From assembly GCA_916610825.1 (NCBI GenBank), contig OU744449.1, positions 27,502,728 through 27,566,727 of the forward strand: a stretch of 64,000 nucleotides of DNA. Reading direction: 5' to 3'. Under the pieces are notes generated by a model that saw nothing but the letters and a program-made list of their open reading frames with translations, had not been told where the DNA came from and made no database searches. Each line of letters opens with the position of its first letter. The stretch's first letter is position 1. The position numbers and the translations under genes were made by a program. Origin of the DNA: Haliclystus octoradiatus (taxonomy: Eukaryota; Cnidaria; Staurozoa; Stauromedusae; Haliclystidae). Positions 49,601 through 61,100 of the stretch are shown here, piece by piece.

Positions 49601-52600
49601 TGACTTTCACTTTCTTGTTTTCTCCTGAAGTGACTCAAGTGTGCCAAAAAGCAATATCTCATAGGGACCCGTTACATATGTGACACATAGACAGGTAGTC
49701 GTTATATTGGTATTAATAATATCAAATAATGCCATTCTCGTCATCTTTTTGTACTAACCTCTGTGAATAATATTCAGTTTTCTTTTTAAATAATCCAAAG
49801 CTTTGACAACCTTTATAATCAAAAAATGTATGATTGTTCAAACAACATAGTTCATTACAAGTCAAAGTTGAGAAATCATGGATTATAATCATATAATATT
49901 CATATAAGATTTTCAGCCGCCTTTCATAATATTTCCACTACGACAACAGCCACTCTGTGTAATTATTAGTATGTAAATAATTCATTATTTGCTCTAAGGT
50001 TAAACTTACAGCTACAGTAATCTTTCCTAAAATGTCTTCAGGGAATGGAATAGTCAATTGTTGATGTATGGCTTTGTATAACTTCTCAACTGATGTCGCC
50101 ATCAATTCCATGCATATCCAACAATCACCCTACAAGTGCAAGTTAACAATAAATAAATAAATATTAATTGAATTATGGACAGACACATTTATCTATTGGA
50201 CTTAGACATGATAACGTACAAGTTGAAAATAGTAAAAAAATCAAGCCATTGAATGAGAACATCGCCCTCTCCAATTTATATTATTATTTCTAGCAGGACC
50301 AGAACAATCTTTATCAGGTAACCAACTCTGCATAACATCATGAATGAAAGTAAGAACAAAACAAATATGATACTCTGTATTGAGTTTTTTTTGCACCTTT
50401 GGCATCTCTGGAAAATTACGGCTGGGCTGTTGAGATTGCAGCTCGCACACAATTTTACAACAAGAACCAAGACATATGAATTAAATTAAGTTAATATAGT
50501 AGATAATTACCTCTTTGAATATTGCACCAAAGAACTTGACAATATATTGATAATCATTTGTCTTCATAACAATATCTAATTCTTTCAAAACTTGTTTTTG
50601 TTCTTTTTCGTCAATTGTTGATCGTATACGCTAGAACAATAAATGAGTCAAATTTTGGAATAGAATTGAAGTGGTGATTATTCATATTTATTAAAACATA
50701 TTATTATTTAGTTCCTATTATTCATTATTTAGTTATTATTCAGTTCAAGTTTTAAGAATAATCAGGGTTTGACAAAAGTACTTAGGAATCCTGCAGTCCT
50801 AGATTCCGGAAGGTTAAAGAAAATTTAGAAGAAAATTAATATGTTTAATGATTTATTGGTCAAACATCAACAAAAAATTCAGAAAAAAATTTGAATTGCT
50901 TCTAGGATTTCAGAAGCCTGAACATTTTGTCAGACCCTGAGGATAATAATAATAATAATAAATTGATAGTTGGTACTACAGTCGAACTTGCTTAATATCC
51001 CCTCTCTAGTACGGATGATTCAAGCGGGACATTAAGCGAGGTAGGATTATGAGAGTTTGTATGGAGAATGGAGAACAGAAATCAGTTTTATGTGGGGATA
51101 ATAAGCAAGGTGGGACATTAAAAGAGGGGGTATTAACCAAGTTTGACTGTATGTGTTTACAAACAAAATGGATAGGCAATATATTTGAAAGATTCCCAGA
51201 ATTCACGAAGAACATAATTTCGTATAACAACGCAAATACCCAATAAATACAAAGATTTATCACAAACAAATAAATTAACTTGGATTTTCATACTTTATGA
51301 CTTTTGTTTATTTAACAAATCTAGGATATTGATAACCTTTCAAAATTATAAGCGAGGACTCACCTTTACTGCCATTTCTGTTTTACTATCAGAATGTAAC
51401 ATTTTACTAACAGTACCAAAATTACCACGTCCAATCTCTCCTAAGTCGATAAGATCTTCTGCAAAGTATTCATACACCTACAGTAAAATAAATAATGTTC
51501 TAGTGGTGAATGAATTATGTAACATAAGAGCACACATGTTTTGAATACAGTGTAACAAGTATATAACAGCCAGCTATGAGAGGTAGATAAATTGACCATT
51601 ATATGCAGGTGACCTTTATATACATGGTTGATTCAATAGAAAATATTACTTTAGACATTTCAAGAAGCTAGACAGGTGGCCGCTGTATAGAGGTAACTGT
51701 TATTACAGTTTCTGCTGCACATCACAAGAGGCCATTAATAGTCACTGTATCTGTGTAGAGAGTAGGCTACAACTCCACATGATGCGATAAAATCTGGCGT
51801 TTCATCGTAACATGATGAATCATAACGTACAATGATGTGTATAAAGAGTGGATTGTATTGGCTAACAAAGTATAAGATTGTTGGTGTACTAACCTGACCA
51901 CGAATATTGAGTGTACCAACTGCCTTTGATTGGAGTAAATGAACCCTGAAATTAACAAACATCAACTTATCAATATACTTGGGCTTTATATATGCCTAAG
52001 GAGGGGGTAAACTCATATGACAATCAGATCAATCTGATTAGCTATGGTTCAAATCCTTTGAAAGTAACTAAGCCTTAGGCTTGATCTAAAACATGACAAA
52101 CAGCAAATGAGTAACGTCTTCTGATCATCATCATCATTTATCCGTTCATTTATTAACGCCTCCTGATGGCAGATAAAATGGCCCAGAAGGAATTGCATTA
52201 TGAGTAGCTCCGTCGTTTTGCTGTGAATTGACAATCAAGACTTATCTGCCATGAAATCTGCTGAAATTGATCTGCAGTGTCACGGCCGAGATCAGTAAAG
52301 ATAATTTACAATCATTACTCTTAATCTATTCCAAGAAGAGTGGTACAGGCGTTTTTGGTGCTGTTTCAATTGCTATTTTCTAAAGGCTTATGATAGGATA
52401 AGAAAGTATGCCTGTAGCCTACGTGCAGACATACTTTTTCTTTGTATAGGCTGTTTGCGTATTGGAGCCAGTTATATCGCGTACTAAGTGTTTGTACTAA
52501 ATTCATATTAAATCAAATATTTACCCAGTTTGGTTTCTTGTTATTACTCAATTTCCTTGATTTTAAAATACTGGCAAATTGTTCATATATTTTATTAGCC

Positions 52601-54280
52601 AATCACAATTCACAGTGGAAAGAACAATCAGTACGCTAAATTTTGTGCTAATGCGCAGACGGACTATACACAGAAAAAATATGTCTGCACACAGGCTAGT
52701 ATGCCTGCAGCCCAATCAAAATACTTGCAAGTAAGTTGTAACCAACACCTTGTATGTATGTATGTATTTTGTAGCACAATGGCTAACAGGCAAATAAACA
52801 AAGGAGGATATTTTTAAATGTATCCTCACTTACATGTGACCTTTAAAAAAAAGTATATATATATATATACCTTCAAACCGATTTCTATCTGTGGGCCTAT
52901 TTGTTTACTTTGATGTAAAATAGATTCAATTTTGGATAAAATATATGCCATTGTGAAACATACCATTTAATTATATACTATTGCATAAATTATATTAATA
53001 CTTAATTAATTATTCCTTACACATTGTGAGAGCAGTGGTCATGTGGTGAAGGTTGTAGTTTTCTTGGTTGGATATGAGATGGTTGGCCAAAGTTCAAGAA
53101 AAGATTTTCTCTCATAGGTAATGGTTTGAAGTCTAAAAATAAAATTCATCACGTTAGTTGTCATTTATGCATGATTGACATGCATTATATGTAAATTACC
53201 AAATTATAGGCCTATACATTTTTTTATTAACAAAGTGCTTTATGAGAACGTAGTAGAGTTTAACCCGCTGAAATGCGAGTCAAAATTGACAACAATTTTC
53301 ATTGCAGTTATCCAAATTTGTTTAACAAAGACATGACTACAAAATAGCCACGAGAGTTTTAAAGCCAAGTTGCATATTATAAGCGAGGATTTCACTTATC
53401 CGAATTGCATTTAAGAGGATTCCAATCTACTCAACTTCCTAAATTGCTAAAAAGCTCAATTACTCCGACTTGGCTTAAGAAAGTAAATTAGTTGCGTTTG
53501 CAATTTAAAATGTTTAGTTTTCGTTATTGTTGTGATTCTGTTTTCTTGAAATTCAATCAATAAAATCCCTCGTAGTTTCTCAAATTTATTGTTCTCCAGA
53601 GGGATAAAACAACATTCATTTTTCTGTGATTTGTTTACTAGGCCAGGCCTTTTTATAGTGAAGCTGATCATCAAAGCCTTCGGTCTACGAGAGTTAAGTC
53701 AGTTGCTAGTAGGCTAACAGCCAAAGGTGCCGACTGGTTCAGGAGCCCCTCACACCTTATATCTCATCCATTAAATTCAATAGCCATTCGAAGTAAATAC
53801 TAAAGTCTTTTTAAAAATAAAGTTCTACATTCCCCTTGGAAGCAAAACTCAGATTTCCAAATACCTTACAAAATGTTTATAAAGACACATTTTAATGGTT
53901 GAATAGTGACAACTTTCAAAGCCTTGACAAAGAAGGAAAGTCTTTAAAAGTACAGACAGTCCGTTGTTGGTGTGTACAAATTATCCTGATTTTAAAGTAG
54001 GTGTTAATTAAGGTAAACGAACCTCCGAGCTATGGCGTATTAGCCTAATAATTGTGACTAGTTAGGGTATAGTCTATGCTAAATGGAAACAATATAACGT
54101 AAATCCCGTAACGGTAACTTAAACATGATTATTTACTGATTAAAACGCTATTATCCTGCTTTAATAATAAGATAATATTACAAACTTGATCCGGATAAAT
54201 AAATCGACAAATCCGAAACCAAAAATTCAAAACACAATAGTACCGACTAGGCTATAAATATAATTACCTCGATTTGCCAT
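46634..54280 (-). CDS. MAP2K4: MAP kinase kinase 4 (12 coding exons, complete)
   Basis: Exons in transcript order: 54268-54280, 53021-53132, 51894-51945, 51364-51477, 50511-50630, 50010-50129, 49759-49810, 49230-49357, 48874-48951, 48126-48274, 47461-47506, 46634-46738. All junctions keep frame; 362 residues (human about 399). The N-terminus contains LFLNFGQPSH, placed like the docking motif of MAP2K4. The kinase domain has GEIGRGNFG (P-loop, about 72-80), AVK (Lys97), HRDVKPSN (about 193-200), DFG (213-215) and the activation loop SIAKT (Ser223, Thr227), matching MAP2K4 rather than SKAKT of MAP2K7. Also present are SDVWSLG and a closing DVD-type region (HPFVKKYESDVVDV). It phosphorylates JNK and p38 kinases in the cytosol. 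The first coding exon holds only MANR plus one base. Confidence 0.95.
47203..47379. mobile_element. pogo-like MITE, near-intact copy
   Basis: Starts CAGTCAAACCTGTTATAACG and ends TAGTTTTCACTG before TA. It lies in the last MAP2K4 intron. Confidence 0.75.
47663..47823. mobile_element. pogo-like MITE, opposite orientation
   Basis: TA-flanked; starts CAGTAAAAACCTGTATATAA and ends AACAGGTTTGACTG. It lies 280 bp from the previous copy, in inverted orientation, on the other side of MAP2K4 exon 11. Confidence 0.75.
48315..48397. mobile_element. pogo-like MITE, half copy
   Basis: Only the half from GTATATAAAGGCCACTTAC to CAGGTTTCTCTGTA is present. It lies just upstream of MAP2K4 exon 10. Confidence 0.6.
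50763..50939. mobile_element. hAT-like MITE, CAGGGTCCGAC family, copy 4
   Basis: 177 bp, from CAGGGTTTGACAAAAG to TTTTGTCAGACCCTG. The flanking octamers AGAATAAT and AGGATAAT match at seven of eight positions, as expected for an aged hAT target duplication. Confidence 0.7.
50980..51149. mobile_element. TA-flanked MITE, CAGTCGAACTTGCTTAATA family
   Basis: The ends read CAGTCGAACTTGCTTAATA and CCAAGTTTGACTG (a near complement) with TA on both sides. The internal words GGGACATTAAGCGAGG and GGGACATTAAAAGAGG are related. It is about 170 bp, also pogo/Tc1-mariner like but distinct from the main family. Confidence 0.7.
51549..51720. mobile_element. pogo-like MITE, diverged
   Basis: Starts CAGTGTAACAAGTATATAAC, has AGGTAGATAAATTGACC and ATTCAATAGAAAATATT, and ends near GTTATTACAGTTTCTGC. 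It lies between MAP2K4 exons 3 and 4. Confidence 0.65.
51998..52376 (+). mobile_element. tRNA-derived SINE, family A, copy 4
   Basis: Plus-strand copy with GTTCAAATCC (B box), a short ATC-type insertion near 52124-52140 and the ending GGTGCTGTTTCAATTGC. More diverged than copies 1-3. It lies in MAP2K4 intron 2. Confidence 0.7.
52416..52697. mobile_element. MITE with about 30-bp TIRs and 10-bp direct repeats
   Basis: The left end AGCCTACGTGCAGACATAC pairs with the right end GTCTGCACACAGGCT. AGTATGCCTG occurs on both sides (52405-52414 and 52698-52707), a length typical of Mutator-like elements. A relative at about 62555-62820 shares the interior, for example AAGTGTTT and ATATTAAATCAAATATTTACC. 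Confidence 0.65.
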
Positions 54281-55132
54281 CTCAACTTTTGGGATTAAAT
54301 GTTGTGTTGATTCACTGTGGGAAGGCCTGTTACTTGGTAAATTCAATATGCAGCCAATTTTGGCAAATAAAATAAAATAATTTGGATAATCAAAAAGTTG
54401 ACCTTATAATTTTCTGTTGTTATCCTTTGTGAAGGACAGAAGGAGTAATTGTTTTCTTCAACCAAAATCCAATGCTCCAGCCATTTCAAATAACTTTTCG
54501 CTTCAAAATTGAAAATTCCATACAAGTAAGGTATACAAAATAACAAAATAATTCTTATTAATCAGTTTATTTGATGTTGAAGTGTAGAGAAAAAGTATTT
54601 CCAACCCAACTTTCACTTCGCTTCTCTACACGACAACATTCTGAAATAATTTCAGAAAGACTCGATTTGATTCCTGAGCCTCTCAACAATTTGCTATGTT
54701 CGGATCTACATGCAGACTGCAAACTCATCTGTAATCAGTTAAATTTAGAATAAAGAGACTGGGACCAAAGTAGAGTGACTTCTGGGATTGCAAATCGTTG
54801 AACACATTTTTTGAGCGAAGAAGAAAGAAAATGGCTAGGAAGAAATGAGCAGGGAATTTTATGATTCGTTGTACTGATTTTATTAATTGATCATCATTAT
54901 AGATCCAACAACGTCAGTCAAAGTATTCAAAATATTCCCTGGCCTACTTACTATTCTTCAGAAGAGCTTTTTTGGACGTAATTAACGAAAGGAGACTGTT
55001 TTCTGAAGATATTGCCTACCAACGTGAAAAGTCTGGATGATGAAGTAGTACTCGGTGTGGAAGAAATAGAAGAAAATTTGAACTTTGTTTAATAAAATAT
55101 ATGAACTGAACATTTAATATATCGAAACCGTG
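54281..55132. promoter_or_regulatory. divergent MAP2K4 / RBBP6 promoter region
   Basis: 852 bp separate the two start codons. It must contain both transcription starts unless further 5' exons lie elsewhere. I see a short hairpin (GTGTAGAGAA near 54583 and TTCTCTACAC near 54622) but no clear TATA box. The small open frames at 54343-54546 and 54571-54753 look like chance. Confidence 0.6.
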
Positions 55133-58100
55133 ATGTCGTCTATTCATTTTAAGTTTAGAAGTAGCTTAGAATTCGACACAATCACTTTTGATGGTCCTGG
55201 AATATCGTTATCTGATTTACGAGAAAGTATTGTGGCGAAGAAAAAGATCGCTCGTTCAACTGATTATACTTTGGAAATAACGAATGCTCAAAATAAACAA
55301 GGTAAGGTTTACTCCCGTTTCCCTACGTTATTTAAAATAAATAATGATAACGTTTTGCTCAATACTATGTTAAATTCAACAAAATTGTTGTCTGTAATTT
55401 TTATAATTATTGTAATTGATATCGTTTTGTTTATGGTTTGGATATGGGAATGTGCTGAAATATATAAAATAAAATTCAGTTGTGTTGTTTATGTGTAAAC
55501 TGGTAACAGTTTCAGTCGTCGCAATATAAATAATTGGATCAAATGTAGTTATATGTTGAAAATAAAACAATGCAAGTTCCCTGTCGCTCTATATTGAACA
55601 AAGGGAAATCCCCAAAACTTCCCACGTTGTCGCGCAAAAGTAATCTTTAGCCTTCAGTCAGATGGTTTTCGAATCTACTCTTACCCAAAACTCTCCTATT
55701 TGTACATAGATTTATTGTTGGAGAAAATACAGTTTTACGCAGCTGCGCCTGAGTAAATAATAAATGTAAACTAATCCAAGTTTGATTTTGCAATCAATTT
55801 ACTACGACCTATACTACATATGTTAAATTATATCCAAACGGTCACAACATTGCTCAATGATTAGGGTCGATTAGGGTCCTACAAAACCTAGCAACTAGGT
55901 TCCTGCCAGTGCCAGATTTCAGAGAAGGGTACTTTTTGTTGAGATGTCGGCAAAGTGCCAATAATAAAATATCAAGAGTAGGAATGCAGAATTCAAATGT
56001 AACTACAATACAAAATCACTCATGGAGGCGTAAATCGACAAATTCCTTGAGTGTTTCCAAATTCTGAATGCCCCTTTTAGAAAAAAATATCTCATGGGTG
56101 CAGTTGCTAGGGCTCTCTGGGGTTTCCGGGAGGCTGGCCAAAATTCGTGATCTTTCCTTCAAAATTTACCAAATTTTAAGGACTGAAAGATTTGTTAATA
56201 GAAATTTAGATGGAAGATAATATGTTAAACTCTGTCGTTGATATACGTGGGATTGTAGAGTATGTTAGAGTCCTGTGGAGAACCTAAATCTTCAATGTAT
56301 TTATTAATAGTTTGAGTTAGTTTGTGATTCTTCTTTATACGAGAATGTGTCATATCAATGCTTAATAGTGGCAATTAAAAATTCCATGGATGTACCTCAG
56401 TTAAATTTAATTGTATAAGGTGGTTCAAAGTTTGCTTACGAGATGACGTCAACCACTGTACATCATATTTCATAAATCAATGTCTTTAGTCTGTAAATAT
56501 TTTTTATCATGTGGTTGAAATAAAATTCTATTCTATTCATATATTGTATACAAAGGGTAACACTATTTGGTAAGGCTGCACATAGTAACATAGAAAAACA
56601 TGATATAATAATATAGAGATTTATGCGATGTAATATATGCTAATCAGTTAAGCTTCAGACACTTGATATCGAATTTGCTGTAGGCTTATTGCTCAATTTC
56701 AGTTCCAAGTTACAAGCTGATTAACTGAGAGTCTGTTCTTTTCACCACAGTGAAATGACAGCGGGGTTATTTTTGAGGTGTCGCTTGTGAGAGTCTTATG
56801 ACAAGTTTGTTCGCATGCTAGTCCATTCAGGGATCGAGGTCAATACCCCTTGTCGCATCTGCTATTACGAAGATATGATTACTATTGAAGTTGTATATGC
56901 TCAATGCCTGGTGTGTTCCTTTTCTACCTCTTTGAAGTAGAAGTTTTTCAATTTTGTGATTGATTTCCATCAATGCTTTTGGTTGATGTGGTGTCTGAAA
57001 CTAGCACCAAGCATGCACTTTGAATTCTTTTTATTGTATGATTTCATGATCAACCAAAAAGACATGAAAAACTTTGAAAACATATTTATCAGTTAATGTA
57101 TTACATGGCTTTGAGTATGTATTCCAAGGGTGTGCTGCAAGCTTCATAATACATCTCCATAACATTCCTATATATAACAGACTTGCAGGGCAATGCGAAA
57201 AGAAGATAATGTAGGTAATCTATTGCACATCTTTTTATGTCGCAATTTCAAAATTGGGATTGCCAATGTCCTAAAAAAAATTTACCTTCTGGAAATCCTA
57301 TTTTTCCCTTGAATTTGCCCTACAAAATACCAAAAGAAGCAATACATATTGTAACGTACGATAATTATTTATACTTGATTGTTGAATCATTCTTTAATTT
57401 TAATGTTAAAACGTTTGAGGTTGGCCACTGTCAGGGAGAGGATGACTGTATAATGATTATGTAGATAACATATGGTTGCAGAGCCTCTATAACAGGACCA
57501 ACCTTACTTAGTCATGGTCGATAGCTGAAGAGAGTTAATTTACAAACAAACAGAATATTTATACAACAGGAGGTTTACAATAGGTTTACAGGAAGTTAAA
57601 TTAAAATCATTGAAAATTTCAGTGGAGATACATCGACTGAGAGACAGAACCTTCAACTTAAAGGAGCAAAAATGACCGGCAGGTGCTAAGCAATTAGGAT
57701 CACGTGCATGTTTATTGTTTATAACACAATGTTCATTGTTGACATGAATTTATAACAAATTAGGCCTGCGTATAACAATAGTTTCAAAGCGAGACCGTTG
57801 AATTACGCTAAGCATAAATTCAACTTTAGCTCGCAGCGGTCGCCGGTCAATTTTGCCCCTTTAATTAAGCTGCATAAATATTAAAATCAGATTTATATCA
57901 TAAACAAGATATTGGGAGCCCGCTTCAGAATCAGTTTTCTCAAAGTCTGAAAGTCTTTAGAAATCTTAAATTTTGTTTTTCAAGAAATACAAACTTCTAA
58001 TTTTTGCTCAATTTAGTTCAGACTTTTGGGTTCCCAACTCTTCTCGTATACAGGAGATGTCATGATAGTAATCGCTGGCATACCTTGAACTTCGTAACTT

Positions 58101-61100
58101 CAGAAATTGCAGCCAAAACTCTATGCCAGAACAGAGTACTTGCGTACTGTGGTGTTTTGAAGGTACGGCGTTATGGTTGTTAGAAAATTTTGCAAGGAAA
58201 GGAGAAACTAAGCTTAATTTGAAATGTGTAAATATTAATTATTATAATGTTGATCCATACATTACGGAAAGCTAGCCAAGTTGATCTATAAATACATTGG
58301 CAGGTACTGCACTGGCTTTCTTCATGAGGATTTAGGATGCTTAGTTCCTTTACTAACATCTTCATCAAATTCATAACGAAAATCAAAGCTAAATTCAACT
58401 CAGCCCACATTAAACCCAGCAATGCGTGTGACTCATTGCTAGTGGCTATTGTAAATTTATTAATTATTCATTGTGCAATGAAATGATGCCTTAATTGTTA
58501 ATATCCCTGGTTTATAAAACCACATGTTACAAGACAAGACTACTTCCGCTCTCTTAACTGTCTATAAATGCAAGCTGTGTGTCTGTAGTGCATACAGATC
58601 AACCAACAGCATCTACCTCCTGCGTAACTCGTAACCTTCCATTACCATGCAGTTATAAATTATGATTCATAATTTCCAAGAAACATAAATAACCAAGGCC
58701 AAATACCTCTCTGCAACAGAGAACTGTGCTGCATCGTATCCTATAAGTATCGTATCGTATAAGCTTTTGTATTGCACAGTATAATGAACCAGGGCATTAC
58801 CAATCTGTTTCCAGGTATCAGCTAAATACTTGGCTGTACTTGCCTGGACTTCCCAACAGATCAGCGGAATCTATATCCCCAAACACAATGATGCCAGTAA
58901 AGCTATGGCACAAAAGAGTCGTCCCTCCACTCATCGAATCCTGTCATTGTTTGCCCCTGTTTGATATTTTGGGACACAGCTTGACGCAGGCCTTATTGCA
59001 TTGAAAGCATAGGCCTACATACGAGGCAAGAATATAATTTACAAATTAATTGTTACGAAACCTTTAGAAGGATAAGGGAAATACCAAGGAATCTTATCTT
59101 AATCCATCTTAAGCTTTCTAAAATCTACCATGTTCAGCAGGGCTCAATAAAATGGGGACCGCTGGGACCACCGGTCGCAGGCACATTTTCTGAACAATAG
59201 AATTACTACAGGCACAGCTATAAAGACTACACAAATTTCTGAATTTGGAGTGACTATTGCAGACTTTTCTGAATAAGTAATTGTTACAAATTCTATGCAT
59301 GCTTCAATCAATGTTATTCTCACTAACTAATGTTCTTTCATAAGTCAGTAACCAAAACAGCTTGCAGGCACTTTGTAGGGGAAAATTTGGTCGCAGGCAC
59401 ACATATATTTTGTAGACCCCTGATGTTCAGGTCTTGAAAATCACAATTGAATATCAGAATTAGTCTTGAAATTAGCTGGTTTTCTCAAATCCACTTCAAA
59501 ACAAGGAGAACATGGTTGTTTTTCTAATGTTGCTTTTGAAAGGCAATTTAGACAAAACTTATTCTTGTGCATAGTCTGATAAAATGTTATTTCAACCACA
59601 ATTCAACAAAACAATCTACATTTGGGAAACTAGGAATTTTTTTTCTTTTTTTTTGCAACTGTCTTTTAGAACATTGAAGTTCAAATTTTCAGTAATATTC
59701 TTTTTTATTGCTTTTCCCAGATTTGTTAGCCATAGGTTTTTCTCGTCACTTTGGGGACGTGGTTGTTTTGGACACTGGTCTCAAGAGTTTTGACTCACAA
59801 CAATTATCCACATATAAAACCCTCCTTTGCACCAAATCCCTTGTCATCAAATCTGCTGTAAAGTTATGATTATGATAAACCTTTATTCTTTTTACTGTTT
59901 TTGTAATGACATTTTTTGAAACACACAGCGATGTTGTAGATTTATTTGTTCCGTCAAACTCAGGGTACGATAAAAGTGGGAATCCAAGATTCTGGAACGC
60001 TTGTGCAAATTGACATTTCTACTATTTGTTGGAGAAACTTGAACAACAAACTTCGTCCCTATCAAATAGCAAACATGATATTACTGAAATTTTGAAAAAA
60101 AGTCCTAAAAATGCTGCGCACTAATTCCTGTCCACCTCCTTCTCTTCTCCATTTATTATTTCGCACAACGCTCATCCACTAGTAATAAGATAAACATGGT
60201 ATGTAAGTGCAATCCCAGCCATTGCTACCCCCTCGATCTGCTGATGCTTGCGAATTGAATAATTTGTTCCCATTTATGAAAGATACTGTTGATGGCTTGA
60301 ATGCTTCTCATTCTGCATGATAATTTTTTGAAACATGAGCACCTTAAGTCCCTGCGAAAGTGGTCTTAGAACATTCATGAACCATAAACATCGCAAATCA
60401 GTTATGAAAATTGGATTGATTTACGTTCATGAACTGTTGTAACAGCGGAATGAATTATCTACACTAATGTGCTGCTGCAGAAAGACAAACGCTTTAAATA
60501 AACGTAATTCCAAGTGGAGGAGAAATACACCTGGGTATTGGTTTTGGAATGACATATCTGGGGCATTGGATGTCTGGGCAATTATTCTTAATTTCATCAT
60601 CATTTATTGAGAACCTTTGAGCCATTTGGCTTTTTTTTCAAAGGGCTCATACATAATATAAATTAAAATATTTACGAACATAATTACAATTAGACAAGAA
60701 AATGTAGATTAGTGAATAACTACACGCTAGATTTGATTTACATAATTTTTGGAAAACGCTACTATCATTTGCACAACATAAAGTTATCAATAATTTGTTA
60801 GTGAAAGCCTAAACAACTTCAATCCCGCGCTATCATCTTGTTCGATGTTCCATAAAACAAAGCTGTGGTACAACTAACATTTTATATTAAGTATGTCTGG
60901 AAATTTTTTTACAAAATGTTTAATAGCCGTCAGACACATTTCGACAATTCACACAATATCATTCGTTTTAAGTCATTCAAAGATTCAATCAAAGCGATGG
61001 CTAAACAAACAATGTCTAGAAAACCAAACGGAATAAAATAATACAAACAGTCATGTTCACAGTATGTAAATCAGATTCCATCAGTCGGGTTTGGATTGGA

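Noticed and set aside
46634-54280. MAP2K7 as the identity of the kinase
   Set aside because: The activation loop is SIAKT and neighbouring segments (EGDCWICMELM-type text, SDVWSLG region) follow MAP2K4.
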